This document shows positions 16,927-25,891 of a DNA stretch of 64,000 nucleotides, in pieces (within the stretch, counting starts at the first letter, position 1; the number at the start of each line of letters is the position of its first letter). The stretch is from Marinobacter sp. MDS2. Its GTDB lineage: Bacteria; Pseudomonadota; Gammaproteobacteria; Pseudomonadales; Oleiphilaceae. A program made the translations under genes and the position numbers. Where the stretch lies: positions 62,001 to 126,000 of the forward strand of contig NZ_JAVAJF010000004.1 in NCBI RefSeq assembly GCF_030718085.1, given 5' to 3'. Below the pieces are notes generated by a model. The model had not been told where the DNA came from and searched no databases. It saw only the letters and a list, made by a program, of their open reading frames with translations.

Positions 16927-18260
16927 AAAGCTACCCCCTATACAAGAACACCGGCCTATCTTGGATCGATGAGGTTCCCCAGGAATGGAAAAAGGTTGCT
17001 ATCAAATTCTTAGCATCAGATAAGAATTCAATATTTATTGATGGCGATTGGATTGAAAGCAACGATATTACCGACAGTGACAGTATTCGCTACATTACTA
17101 CAGGAAACGTTGGGGTCGGTAGATATATCGAGAAAGGCAATTCTTTCATTAGCGAGGAAACTTTCTCTAAGTTGAGATGTAAAGGTGTTGAGTCTGGCGA
17201 TATTTTGATAAGCAGGCTCAACCTTCCTATAGGTCGATCATGCATAGCTCCAAATCTCGGGCAGCGAGTTGTTACATCTGTAGACAACGTTATTTTGCGG
17301 AGTGATGATGCGTATGACCGAAGATTTCTAGTCTATCTGTTCTCTAACCCAGATTATCTTAATAACGCAGAAAACCTCGCCCGTGGCACGACCATGCAGA
17401 GAATTAGTCGCACTCAGCTTGGGAATATACGGATTTTTGTTCCTGAAAGTCTGAGCGAGCAAAAGTCAATTGCTGACTTTTTGGACCGTACACTTGCACC
17501 TGTGGATAGTTTGATTTTTGAGAAGCAAAAATTCATCAGCCTTCTCAAAGAAAAGCGCCAAGCCCTGATCTCACACGTTGTGACCAAAGGTTTGGATGCA
17601 GATGTGGTGATGAAGGATAGTGGGGTTGAGTGGATTGGTGAGATTCCGAAGCATTGGACAACATCAAAGCTTAAACATGTATCAACGTGCAACGATGAGG
17701 CTCTGGCCGAATCTACAGATGGAAATTTTGAAATTGAATATGTTGATATTGGCTCTGTTAAATCCGATAAAGGCATAGTTAAAAGTGAGACCCTTAAATT
17801 TTCGGATGCACCATCAAGAGCGCGAAGAATTGTCCGAGATCAAGATATTATAATTTCGACAGTTCGAACCTATTTGAAGGCTATCGCACCGATTGACGAT
17901 CCTTCATCGAACTTAATTGTGTCAACTGGATTTGCAGTAATTAGACCTAAATTGGTTGATTCTAGGTATGCAAAATATTTTTTGATGTCAAGCCAATTTA
18001 TACATGAGGTAATTGTTCGGTCAACAGGAGTTGGGTATCCAGCCATCACAGCAACTAATCTGATGAATATTGATCTGACTATTCCTGACCAGCGCGTTCA
18101 AGTTGAAATATCTGATTTTTTGGATCAACGAATCCATAAAATCAATAGTCTAATAGATGAAACATCAAAATCAATTGAGTTGCTTAAGGAGCACCGGACT
18201 GCTCTGATAAGTGCTGCTGTAACTGGAAAAATCGACCTAAGAAAGAAGGAGGTAGCGTAA
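16923..18260 (+). CDS. hsdS: Type I restriction-modification specificity subunit HsdS
   Basis: HsdS gives sequence specificity and holds the methylase and nuclease subunits together. Of 445 residues, two target recognition domains are seen. The first begins after SWIDEVPQEWKKV (about 15), the second after EWIGEIPKHWTTSKLKH (about 235). Each is followed by a conserved coiled-coil spacer: EQKSIADFLDRTLAPVDSLI...LLKEKRQALISHVVTKGL (about 180-225) and VQVEISDFLDQRIHKINSLI...LLKEHRTALISAAVTGKIDL (about 392-440). The recognition domains are AT-rich compared with hsdM, as is usual for exchangeable domains. It overlaps hsdM by 4 nt and hsdR by 1 nt. The target sequence cannot be read from the protein. 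Confidence 0.93.
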   Translation: MKSYPLYKNTGLSWIDEVPQEWKKVAIKFLASDKNSIFIDGDWIESNDITDSDSIRYITTGNVGVGRYIEKGNSFISEETFSKLRCKGVESGDILISRLNLPIGRSCIAPNLGQRVVTSVDNVILRSDDAYDRRFLVYLFSNPDYLNNAENLARGTTMQRISRTQLGNIRIFVPESLSEQKSIADFLDRTLAPVDSLIFEKQKFISLLKEKRQALISHVVTKGLDADVVMKDSGVEWIGEIPKHWTTSKLKHVSTCNDEALAESTDGNFEIEYVDIGSVKSDKGIVKSETLKFSDAPSRARRIVRDQDIIISTVRTYLKAIAPIDDPSSNLIVSTGFAVIRPKLVDSRYAKYFLMSSQFIHEVIVRSTGVGYPAITATNLMNIDLTIPDQRVQVEISDFLDQRIHKINSLIDETSKSIELLKEHRTALISAAVTGKIDLRKKEVA

Positions 18261-21200
18261 TGCCACAAGCCCATCACGAGATTAACTTGGAGGCCTACGT
18301 TACCAAGAAACTGGTCGCTAACGGCTGGCTGGAAGGCAATCCCGAGAAGTACGACCGTCATCTGGCCATGTACCCGGATGATGTCGTTGACTGGGTGAAA
18401 GCCTCTCAGCCTGAGAAGTGGGACAAGCTTTACGCCATCAATGGTGAGGATACCCGAAATGTCCTTCTTAGCCGTCTGGAGAAAGAACTGAATTCCAAGA
18501 ACGGCGGCACGATCAACGTCATTCGTCACGGTCTTTCCATTGCGGGTGCTGGTCGCATTGATATGAGCCAGTGCGCTCCGGAAGACAAGAACAACGAAAT
18601 CCTGATTGATAAATACAAAGCTAACCGCCTGAGGGTCGTCCGCCAGGTCAAGTTTAATACGACTCGTGAGTGGTCGATTGACCTCGTGTTCTTCATTAAC
18701 GGCATACCAACAGCAACAGTGGAGCTTAAAACAGACTTCACTCAGTCCATCGAAGATGCGATTACTCAGTACAAGCAAGATCGCCTCCCGAAATACAAGC
18801 TGAACGGCAAGTCCGTTTCAGAGCCCTTGCTTACCTTCAAACGGGGAGCTGTGGTCCACTTCGCGATGTCCGATTCAGAAATCTCGATGACGACGGAACT
18901 GAAAGGCGACAGCACCTACTTCCTGCCCTTCAATAAGGGCAATAACGGTCATGCAGGCAACGCGCCAAGAGATGATGGTGAATACCCAGTGGCTTACTTC
19001 TGGGAATCTGTGTGTACCTGGGAAAGCTGGCTCCGGATTTTCCATAGCTTTGTTTATGTTGAGACCAAAGAAAAGGTCGATAAGCACGGAAAGCCCTTCA
19101 AGGCTGAGACCCTGATCTTCCCGCGCTATCATCAGTTCGAAGCTGTAAACAAGATGATTCAGGACGTGAAGAAAAACGGGCCTGGTAAGCAGTATCTAAA
19201 CGAGCACAGTGCCGGTTCCGGTAAAACCAGTACCATTGCCTGGACAGCTCACGATCTAATCAAGATCCGCCACGATGACGGTACACCGTACTTCAACTCG
19301 GTCATCATTGTGACTGATAGAACGGTCTTGGATTCCCAGTTGCAAGACGCTGTGAAGCAGCTTGACCATCAGTTCGGTGTTATTGAGGCAATTGACTCTC
19401 AACAGTTCGGTGACTCAAAGAGTAAGCGCCTGGCGCAGGCCCTGAAAGAAGGGGTGCCCATTATTGTTGTGACGATCCAGACCTTCCCGTTTGCAATGGA
19501 AACGATTCTTACCGACAGAACGCTAAAAGATCGAAACTTCGCAGTCATTATCGACGAGGCTCACACCAGTCAGACCGGCAGCACCGCCCAAGGCCTTCGT
19601 GCGGCCCTGTCCATGGACTCCAAGAAGAAAATGGATCAGATGGACATTGAAGAGGTGCTGCTTGAGATCCAGAAATCCCGTGTACAGCCTTTGAATGTCT
19701 CTCATTTTGCGTTTACGGCCACACCCAAGCATACGACCATGACATTGTTCGGACGTCGTCCTGACCCTTCTCAGCCGCCTTCTGATATCAATAAGCCGGA
19801 ATCCTTCCATAGGTATACCCAGAGGCAGGCCATTGAGGAAGGATTTATCCTGGATGTGCTTCAGAACTATATTCCCTATCGCGAAGCCTATCGATTGGGT
19901 GTTCAGGGCGTTGAGGATAAACGTGTCGATAAAAAGTTGGCTAACAGAGCACTGGCCCGCTGGAAATCTTTGCACCCAACCAACGTGACCCAGAAGGTTG
20001 AGTTCATCGCAAACCACTTCATGAACTCCGTTGCGAATCTTCTCGATGGTGAAGCCAAGGCTATGGTGGTTACCAGTGGTCGAGCCCAGGCTGTGAAGTA
20101 CAAAATGGCCTTCGACAAATACATCAAGAAGCATGACCTTCATGGGATCAAGGCCCTAGTGGCCTTTTCTGGCAAGGTGCCAGGCCAAGATCTTGGCGAG
20201 GATGATCCTAAAGACCCTCTCGGATTCGATCCTGAATCTGATTACACCGAATACAACCTGAACCCCGACGCAGAAGGTAAAGATCTCCGTAACGCGTTTG
20301 ATGAGGCTCAGTTCAACGTCATGATTGTGGCCAATAAGTTTCAGACTGGTTTCAACCAGCCGAAGCTGGTGGCCATGTACTTGGATAAGAAAATTAGTGG
20401 TGTCGAAGCTGTACAGACACTCTCCCGATTAAACCGAACTTATCCAGGCAAAGAAGAAACTTACGTCATCGACTTTGTGAACGATCCTGAAGCCATTCTG
20501 AATGCTTTTAAATCCTACGATGAAGGCGCGGAGATGGCAGAGGTTCAGGACCTCAATGTCGTCTATGAGATCAAATCAGAGCTGGATAACGCTGGGATCT
20601 ACAACCAGTCAGACCTTGAGCATTTCAAAACGGCTCGTGGAAGATTCTTGGTCGGCAAAGATGTCCCTGAAAATGTTCATAAGCGCCTTTACTCTGCAAC
20701 CCAGCGGCCCACGGATATTTACAACTCAAAGCTCAATGAACTGTCTGACGCCATCAAGGAGTGGGATAAGGCCTTTGAAAAGGCCTTTGAAGCGAAGGAC
20801 GAAAAAGGCATGTCCCATGCTGAGGCTAAGCGCAGTGAACTCAGCAAGGAGCGGGAAGAATACAAGCAATTCAAAACGGTTCTTGCCCGATTTGTTCGTG
20901 TCTACAACTACATTGCCCAGCTTGTTGAATTGAGTGATGCAGAGCTTGAGAACTTTGCAGCGTTCTCCAAGCTTTTGAGTCGCAGGCTTGAAGGCGTGAC
21001 TCCTGAGAATGTAGATCTTTCTGGTATCATTTTGACCCACTACGCAATCAAAAAGGTGGACGGTGATACTGAAGGAGAGGCTGAGCCGGTTCGCCCTATT
21101 ACCGGTGGTGGTGGAGAACCTATTGATCGTGAAAAGGAATTCCTGACACAGATTATCGGCCACCTTAACGACATCTTTGGTGATGTGTCTGACCAAGATA

Positions 21201-21454
21201 CCCGAGAGAACTTTTTTGAAGGGTCCTACAAATCCCTTTTCAACGACTCAAAGGTTGCCGAGCAGGTTGATAAAAACACCAAAGAGCAGGCCTTACAGGG
21301 CGATCTGATGAAGGTACTGGTGAATAAGGTCTTTGGTTTGAGAAATGACTACAAGGACTTGTCTGACGTTGTCTTTAAAGATGAGGACGCGTTGGCTGCA
21401 TTTGCCTCACTTCTCATCGACAAGCGGAAGCATGATCTCGAAAACAAAAACTGA
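18260..21454 (+). CDS. hsdR: Type I restriction endonuclease subunit HsdR
   Basis: HsdR is the translocating helicase-nuclease of the type I complex and cuts unmodified DNA at a distance. It has 1,064 residues. The N-terminal PD-(D/E)xK nuclease is visible as D141 in IDLVFF and E155-x-K157 in TVELK. The motor follows, with Walker A SAGSGKTS (about 316), DEAH box IIDEAHTSQTG (about 430), motif III FTATPKHTTM (about 480), and later helicase motifs FQTGFNQPKLVAMYLDK and QTLSRLNRTYPG (about 695-735). The C-terminal region is the HsdM-binding helical part. The ATG shares one base with the hsdS stop. All catalytic motifs are intact, so the nuclease is probably active. Confidence 0.94.
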   Translation: MPQAHHEINLEAYVTKKLVANGWLEGNPEKYDRHLAMYPDDVVDWVKASQPEKWDKLYAINGEDTRNVLLSRLEKELNSKNGGTINVIRHGLSIAGAGRIDMSQCAPEDKNNEILIDKYKANRLRVVRQVKFNTTREWSIDLVFFINGIPTATVELKTDFTQSIEDAITQYKQDRLPKYKLNGKSVSEPLLTFKRGAVVHFAMSDSEISMTTELKGDSTYFLPFNKGNNGHAGNAPRDDGEYPVAYFWESVCTWESWLRIFHSFVYVETKEKVDKHGKPFKAETLIFPRYHQFEAVNKMIQDVKKNGPGKQYLNEHSAGSGKTSTIAWTAHDLIKIRHDDGTPYFNSVIIVTDRTVLDSQLQDAVKQLDHQFGVIEAIDSQQFGDSKSKRLAQALKEGVPIIVVTIQTFPFAMETILTDRTLKDRNFAVIIDEAHTSQTGSTAQGLRAALSMDSKKKMDQMDIEEVLLEIQKSRVQPLNVSHFAFTATPKHTTMTLFGRRPDPSQPPSDINKPESFHRYTQRQAIEEGFILDVLQNYIPYREAYRLGVQGVEDKRVDKKLANRALARWKSLHPTNVTQKVEFIANHFMNSVANLLDGEAKAMVVTSGRAQAVKYKMAFDKYIKKHDLHGIKALVAFSGKVPGQDLGEDDPKDPLGFDPESDYTEYNLNPDAEGKDLRNAFDEAQFNVMIVANKFQTGFNQPKLVAMYLDKKISGVEAVQTLSRLNRTYPGKEETYVIDFVNDPEAILNAFKSYDEGAEMAEVQDLNVVYEIKSELDNAGIYNQSDLEHFKTARGRFLVGKDVPENVHKRLYSATQRPTDIYNSKLNELSDAIKEWDKAFEKAFEAKDEKGMSHAEAKRSELSKEREEYKQFKTVLARFVRVYNYIAQLVELSDAELENFAAFSKLLSRRLEGVTPENVDLSGIILTHYAIKKVDGDTEGEAEPVRPITGGGGEPIDREKEFLTQIIGHLNDIFGDVSDQDTRENFFEGSYKSLFNDSKVAEQVDKNTKEQALQGDLMKVLVNKVFGLRNDYKDLSDVVFKDEDALAAFASLLIDKRKHDLENKN

Positions 21455-21464
21455 ATGAGACTAT

Positions 21465-21498
21465 ACTATACGTAAGGTTAAAAAACTTTGCGTATAGT
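21465..21498. terminator. Long hairpin between convergent hsdR and transposase-like gene
   Basis: A 15-bp stem (21465-21479 with 21484-21498, ACTATACG... / ...CGTATAGT, two G-U pairs as RNA) closes a 4-nt A loop. It sits in the 57-nt gap between convergent stops. It lacks a clear U-tract on the + side, so it may be a bidirectional terminator of modest strength or protect the hsdR 3' end. Confidence 0.5.
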
Positions 21499-21511
21499 CG
21501 CTCCACCGATT

Positions 21512-23338
21512 CTATTGGTATTTCCTGTAATACAGAATTTTCTCCTCCGGAATTGGTGTCTTGGCGAGTCCCAGCTTCATCGCTGGCGTAATTTTCCGAG
21601 TTGATCGACTGCAATAGTTGTAATGAATCCTGAATATGTCGCCAACGATGGTGTACATCTCAGGGTTGTATGCTGAATAGCCATGCCAGATTCTTCCCAT
21701 TCCTGTTCCAGACTGAAACGGTCTCTCGAAATACATGGACATCCTACGGATATTCATAAAGAACCTGTCTACAGGGGCGAGAGTGACCATCCGGTACAGG
21801 TTCGCCTGGTGCATCGTGTCGTACTTGGAAAGATCCGTGACAGCGGCCACCATCTTCTCTGGCTCAGCTTTTGAAACCCATGGGTGCTCTATCCACCACT
21901 CAGGTGAGTTCGGGATTTTAATAGGCTTCTTGAGGCGCTCAGCGATGATGTTGTTCGTCACCTCCATCAGATCCTTGAAGGTCAGCTGCCTCACAGGGAT
22001 CCCTGAGATAACCGAGACCATTTTGCGGAACTGCGCAACAAGCTTTTCTTTCTCATCATTGGTTTTATTCTTTGATGTCCGGACTAGAAACCCATCAGAG
22101 CGATCTTCGGCAATTTCCTCACGGAAAGCTGAGATATAGGCGGTCTTCATACCGCTATCCAAATCCAAGAAGAAGCGAGTTTTTTCAGTACTTGCGAAAA
22201 GGCGCTTGAGCAAGAAAAAGTGGGCCATCATCGTATATTCGTTATGGACTAAGGCCCCACGGACAGGAAGCTGTTTGGTAGCGTCGATGTTTTCCGATGA
22301 GTCTGAGAGATTGAATTTTTGGTCGATGAAAGACTTTATTTTGATTTCGTCCCTGAGATTTCCCGCAAAAGGCAGTTTCTCTTTCGGAGGTCGATTCTTA
22401 ACGGCTTCATCAAACTCTCTGGCAAGCCAAATTCTGGCATGCTTGCGGTGATGTTTCGCTCTATCGTAGTCACCAGACTCAATAGCATCTCTTTCGGCCT
22501 CATATGCGTCTACAGAGCCGTCGTAGTTGAAGTTGAAAGCAAACACATAGCTGGAATTCAGGCAGGCTGTAGCAATCCCATAAAGATCTGAGTTTCGCTT
22601 GTCGTCACGGTGAGACCAGTTAGTCATCAGGATCTGTCTGTCCGTAGATAGGTAAAGGCGCTTGAAATTCATCCTCTCAAGCTTCCTCTCCCGGCTTCTT
22701 GCAAAATCCAGGCATTGTCTGTGGATGAACCGAATTTTCCCGTAAACAGCCTTTTCAGAAAGATCCAGAAGCTCGGCTATGCGTCGAATGGGTTCCTTGT
22801 TGACCAAAAGCTTGAATAGGAGCTTGTTGAGATGGGGCTTCTCCTGCCGTCTTGATTTTGGCTTTGCTGAGAAATTTTTCCCGCAATGGTTGCATTGGTA
22901 GCGCTGATTTCCGCTGCTTGTCCTGCCATTTTTATTGACTGATATTGGCTTTTTGCCTATGTTGCTATCACAAGCCTGATTTGGGCATTTAAGCGGGTTC
23001 TCATTCAGATAGCCGGAGATCCTCGAAAGCTCTTCATAAACAGCTTGATTGCTTTTCAGAGTCGTGGAGACAACGGTGATGTCCTCACCTTGCTTTTTTC
23101 GCTCTGTGCAGATTTCACAAACGAGAGAGGCAGTATTTTTACCGGTTCCTGAGATCCGATAGGAGCCTCCACCACGCTGAAATGCCTCTTCCAACCCTTC
23201 GCCAGATCCATCAGAATTTTTGATAGAACTGAGCGTCAAAAAGTTTTCACACGTCGGATTTCGGCATCCATTAGCCTGGATATCTTCAACAGGGAAGGGA
23301 ATTCTGGGCGGTCGATTTTGGAAAGATTTCTTTCCCAT
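21512..23338 (-). CDS. Zinc-ribbon / DDE-like transposase-type protein, likely transposase of the element
   Basis: This 608-residue protein has two IS1-like zinc ribbons: C25/C30 with C74/C77 and C118/C123 with C149/C152 (the second runs CPNQAC...YQCNHCGKNFS). An HTH follows (about 168-207, PIRRIAELLDLSEKAVYGKI). An RNase H-like region follows: STDRQ (D233), FFLDLDSGMKTAY (D392/D394) and a C-terminal VDRFFMNIRRMSMYFERP (D524), which resembles the last acidic position of IS1/IS1595-type transposases with Asp instead of Glu. It is much longer than those transposases. It starts 59 nt inside the right inverted-repeat boundary, is the only mobility-type gene in the element, and lies under a LexA box. 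The transposase role is inferred. A domesticated transposase acting in defence is the alternative. Confidence 0.7.
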   Translation of the reverse strand: MGKKSFQNRPPRIPFPVEDIQANGCRNPTCENFLTLSSIKNSDGSGEGLEEAFQRGGGSYRISGTGKNTASLVCEICTERKKQGEDITVVSTTLKSNQAVYEELSRISGYLNENPLKCPNQACDSNIGKKPISVNKNGRTSSGNQRYQCNHCGKNFSAKPKSRRQEKPHLNKLLFKLLVNKEPIRRIAELLDLSEKAVYGKIRFIHRQCLDFARSRERKLERMNFKRLYLSTDRQILMTNWSHRDDKRNSDLYGIATACLNSSYVFAFNFNYDGSVDAYEAERDAIESGDYDRAKHHRKHARIWLAREFDEAVKNRPPKEKLPFAGNLRDEIKIKSFIDQKFNLSDSSENIDATKQLPVRGALVHNEYTMMAHFFLLKRLFASTEKTRFFLDLDSGMKTAYISAFREEIAEDRSDGFLVRTSKNKTNDEKEKLVAQFRKMVSVISGIPVRQLTFKDLMEVTNNIIAERLKKPIKIPNSPEWWIEHPWVSKAEPEKMVAAVTDLSKYDTMHQANLYRMVTLAPVDRFFMNIRRMSMYFERPFQSGTGMGRIWHGYSAYNPEMYTIVGDIFRIHYNYCSRSTRKITPAMKLGLAKTPIPEEKILYYRKYQ

Positions 23339-23353
23339 TTTTGGAAGCGCCTA

Positions 23354-23373
23354 TACTGTCTGGATGTACAGTA
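23354..23373 (-). promoter_or_regulatory. LexA (SOS) box upstream of the transposase-like gene
   Basis: TACTGT-N8-ACAGTA matches all twelve arm positions of the enterobacterial LexA consensus (core CTG-N10-CAG). It ends 16 nt before the ATG at 23338 and abuts the -10 element, the geometry of a LexA-repressed promoter. Confidence 0.85.
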
Positions 23374-23401
23374 TTATAGGCCCTTCCAGAGGGATTGTCA
23401 G
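23373..23401 (-). promoter_or_regulatory. Sigma-70 promoter of the transposase-like gene, partly within the right inverted repeat
   Basis: Read leftward on the minus strand: CTGACA (23396-23401), a 17-nt spacer, TATAAT (23373-23378). The -35 lies in the imperfect inner extension of the right terminal repeat, and the -10 touches the LexA box. This is a strong promoter that SOS induction should release. Confidence 0.8.
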
Positions 23402-23409
23402 CTAAGCCG

Positions 23410-23432
23410 TCCACACATAAGGTAAACGGCTT
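23410..23432 (-). repeat. Right terminal inverted repeat
   Basis: The repeat reads TCCACACATAAGG...CGGCTT and is the exact 23-bp reverse complement of the left terminal repeat at 14024-14046. Its inner extension overlaps the -35 box of the transposase-like gene. Confidence 0.92.
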
Positions 23433-23443
23433 GGCCTAACCGC
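23433..23443. repeat. Right 11-bp target-site duplication
   Basis: GGCCTAACCGC is identical to 14013-14023. It is followed by CGGGCTTTTT, the second half of the terminator that the element interrupted. Confidence 0.9.
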
Positions 23444-23451
23444 CGGGCTTT

Positions 23452-23480
23452 TTGCTTACACTCCAACTTTCCGCGATAAT
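23452..23480 (+). promoter_or_regulatory. argS promoter
   Basis: TTGCTT (23452-23457), exactly 17 nt, GATAAT (23475-23480) form a good sigma-70 promoter 70 nt upstream of argS. The mobile element inserted only 20 bp upstream of the -35 and left it intact. Confidence 0.65.
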
Positions 23481-23550
23481 ACGCCTCTTCTATTTTCAAC
23501 GGGCGCCCTGCCCTGACACCCACTCTTCTGAAAACCGAGTCGTCTGACGC

Positions 23551-25236
23551 ATGAAAGAGACCGTATCCGAGCTTCTCCAGTCTGCACTGGCCACCCTTCA
23601 ATCCGAAGGCACGTTGCCGGCTGATCAAACCTTCACTCCGCAAGTTGGCAATACCAAGGACAAATCCCACGGGGATTACGCCTGTAATATTGCTTTGGTG
23701 GCTTCCAAAGCCGCTGGCTGCCCTCCGCGAAAACTGGCTGAAGCGTTGATCGCTGCGCTGCCGGAAAGCGATGCGGTTGCCAAGGTAGAGATTGCCGGGC
23801 CCGGGTTTATCAACTTTTTCATGAGCACCGCCAGCGCGTTCGGGATTGTGAACACGATTCTGGATGAAGCGGAGCAGTTTGGCCGTAATAACAACGGCAA
23901 GGGTGAAAAGGTTCAGGTGGAGTTTGTTTCCGCCAACCCCACCGGCCCGCTGCACGTGGGTCACGGCCGTGGCGCGGCGATCGGAGACTGCCTGTGCCGT
24001 CTGTTGGAAGCCAACGGTTACGATGTTACCCGCGAGTTTTATTACAACGATGCCGGTGCTCAGATCAACAACCTGGCACTGTCGGTTCAGTCCCGGGTGA
24101 AGGGCCTGACACCCGAGCACGAAAGCTGGCCAGAAGACGGTTACCGGGGTGATTACATTGTTGATGTGGCCAATGCCTACCTGGCCGGTGAAACCGTGAT
24201 CGCGGACGACCGTGAAGTTACGGCTAAAGCGGACCCCGATGACCAGGCGGCGATTCGCGAATTTGCCGTTGCCTACCTGCGCCGGGAACAGGATCTGGAC
24301 CTGAAAGCCTTCGGCGTTCAGTTCGATGTGTATTTCCTGGAATCCTCCCTGTACGACGATGGCAAAGTAGAAGCCACCGTTGAGCGCCTCAAAGCCAACG
24401 GCTACACCTATGAGCACGAAGGTGCCATGTGGCTGAAAACCACCGAGTTCGGCGACGATAAAGACCGGGTGATGCGCAAGAAAGACGGTGGCTACACCTA
24501 CTTCCTGCCAGACGTGGCCTATCACCTGGACAAGTGGCAGCGTGGCTTTACCACCGTGATCAATGAGCAAGGTGCGGATCACCACTCCACCGTGACGCGG
24601 GTTCGCGCGGGTTTGCAGGCACTGAAAGCCGACATCCCTCAGGGCTGGCCGGATTACGTTCTGCACCAGATGGTGATGGTTACCCGTTCCGGGCAGGAAG
24701 TGAAAATATCCAAACGTGCCGGTAGCTACGTCACCGTGCGTGATTTGATCGACGAAGTGGGCCGCGATGCCACCCGCTTCTTCCTGGCGGCGCGCCGGGT
24801 AGACTCCCAGTTGACCTTCGATATTGACCTGGCCCGCTCTCAGACCAATGAAAACCCGGTGTATTACATTCAGTATGCCCACGCTCGGATCTGCAGCGTG
24901 TTGCGCAAGCTGGAAGCCGAAGGCGTTCAGCGCGGTCGCACCGAATGCGTGGGTGACTTGAGCCTGCTGAAGCTGGATGAAGAAAAAGAGCTGGCAAACC
25001 AGTTGGCGAAATACCCGGAACTAATTGCCAACTCCGCGGCTCAGCGTGAACCGCATCATTTGACGCACTATTTGCGCGACCTGGCCGGCCAGTTCCACAC
25101 CTACTACAACGCGCACAAAGTGCTGATTGAAGACACCGCACTGCGTGATGCACGAGTGAGCTTATACCTGGCCGTGCGCCAGGTGATCGAGAACGGCTTA
25201 GGCCTGCTGGGCGTAAGCGCCCCTGAGGAGATGTAA
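23551..25236 (+). CDS. argS: Arginyl-tRNA synthetase
   Basis: ArgS charges tRNA-Arg with arginine in the cytoplasm. It has 561 residues, a standard length. Order seen: N-terminal Add-1 domain (about 1-95), class I catalytic core with the HIGH-type motif HVGHGRGA (about 135) after [11 protein letters not shown], the KMSKS-like region [12 protein letters not shown] (about 385), and the C-terminal anticodon-binding DALR domain ([14 protein letters not shown] onwards, about 445-561). It is followed 7 nt later by the SPOR-protein gene and then hslVU, the order known in pseudomonads. Confidence 0.97.
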   Translation: MKETVSELLQSALATLQSEGTLPADQTFTPQVGNTKDKSHGDYACNIALVASKAAGCPPRKLAEALIAALPESDAVAKVEIAGPGFINFFMSTASAFGIVNTILDEAEQFGRNNNGKGEKVQVEFVSANPTGPLHVGHGRGAAIGDCLCRLLEANGYDVTREFYYNDAGAQINNLALSVQSRVKGLTPEHESWPEDGYRGDYIVDVANAYLAGETVIADDREVTAKADPDDQAAIREFAVAYLRREQDLDLKAFGVQFDVYFLESSLYDDGKVEATVERLKANGYTYEHEGAMWLKTTEFGDDKDRVMRKKDGGYTYFLPDVAYHLDKWQRGFTTVINEQGADHHSTVTRVRAGLQALKADIPQGWPDYVLHQMVMVTRSGQEVKISKRAGSYVTVRDLIDEVGRDATRFFLAARRVDSQLTFDIDLARSQTNENPVYYIQYAHARICSVLRKLEAEGVQRGRTECVGDLSLLKLDEEKELANQLAKYPELIANSAAQREPHHLTHYLRDLAGQFHTYYNAHKVLIEDTALRDARVSLYLAVRQVIENGLGLLGVSAPEEM

Positions 25237-25243
25237 GCAGCTC

Positions 25244-25891
25244 ATGGCCAGAGATTATGCCAAGAAAGACCGCCCTTCCGGCAAAGGTGCTGCTGCGCCC
25301 CGAAAGCGCAATGCCCAGTCAGGCAATAAGTCTGCGGCCAAGCCGAAACGCAGTGCACCTTCGCACTCCCAACAGGGTGGCTTATCTGTGAAGTGGATTT
25401 TATCTCTGGCCGCTGTGGGCGGCTTTATGGGCTTCATTGTGTACTTGAACACCCTGCCTACGGGGCAGGAGGTTCAACAGTCGTCGCCCTCGCAGGCACA
25501 ACAGACACAACCCCAAGCGCCTCAGAAGCAGCCACCGACGCAAACCGCCCGCAAGGAGCGCGACTTCCGGTTCTACGAAATGTTGCCAGAATCCGAAGTG
25601 GTTCCGCCCAAGGTTGAAGAATACACCCCCGGCCCTGCCAAACAGGCCTACGATTACGTGGTTCAGTCTGGCTCGTTCCGCAGCAAGCAAGATGCCGAGC
25701 GCCAGCGCGCCCAAATCGCCTTCCAAGGCCTACGCGCGCACGTGCAGCACGTGGTTCAGGACAACGGCAGCGAGTGGTACCGCGTGAACGTGGGCCCCTT
25801 CACCTCACGAAGCCAGATGAACTCCGCTGTGGATAAGCTGGTGGCCATAAATATTCAGCCTCTGGTTCGAAAGATTCCCAAGAAAGGTTGA
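25244..25891 (+). CDS. FtsN-like SPOR-domain cell division protein
   Basis: This bitopic inner-membrane protein has a periplasmic peptidoglycan-binding SPOR domain. Of 215 residues, the first 48 or so are cytoplasmic and rich in Lys/Arg/Ala. One membrane segment follows (about 50-68, WILSLAAVGGFMGFIVYL), then a Gln/Pro-rich linker (about 70-105). The SPOR domain is about 138-212 (YDYVVQSGSFRSKQDAERQRAQIAFQGLRAHVQ, then GSEWYRVNVGPF). Location between argS and hslV matches the FtsN-like gene of pseudomonads. SPOR domains bind denuded glycan at division sites. The exact equivalence to FtsN is inferred from context and architecture. Confidence 0.85.
   Translation: MARDYAKKDRPSGKGAAAPRKRNAQSGNKSAAKPKRSAPSHSQQGGLSVKWILSLAAVGGFMGFIVYLNTLPTGQEVQQSSPSQAQQTQPQAPQKQPPTQTARKERDFRFYEMLPESEVVPPKVEEYTPGPAKQAYDYVVQSGSFRSKQDAERQRAQIAFQGLRAHVQHVVQDNGSEWYRVNVGPFTSRSQMNSAVDKLVAINIQPLVRKIPKKG

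Larger units (their letters stand above)
14024..23432. mobile_element. 9.4-kb transposon carrying a type I restriction-modification system
   Basis: The element is bounded by perfect 23-bp inverted repeats (14024-14046 and 23410-23432). Outside these is an exact 11-bp direct duplication of target DNA. Contents from left: a terminator, a DUF2384 regulator, a small RHH-like gene, hsdM, hsdS, hsdR and, on the opposite strand, a 608-residue zinc-ribbon/DDE-like protein that starts just inside the right end. There is no integrase, tRNA or phage gene, so transposition rather than site-specific integration is indicated. The cargo looks more AT-rich than the flanking housekeeping genes, especially in hsdS. 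I do not recognise the repeat sequence as any named insertion-sequence family. The boundaries are seen directly; that the 608-residue protein mobilises the element is inference. Confidence 0.88.

Noticed and set aside
14024..23432. Element considered as an integrase-type genomic island or prophage
   Set aside because: There is no integrase, no tRNA target and no phage genes. Terminal inverted repeats with a target duplication indicate transposition.
23398..24882. 494-codon open frame antisense to argS
   Set aside because: It lies wholly within the conserved argS coding region apart from its end, has no recognisable domain text, and is the usual shadow frame of a GC-rich gene. It also crosses the transposon boundary.
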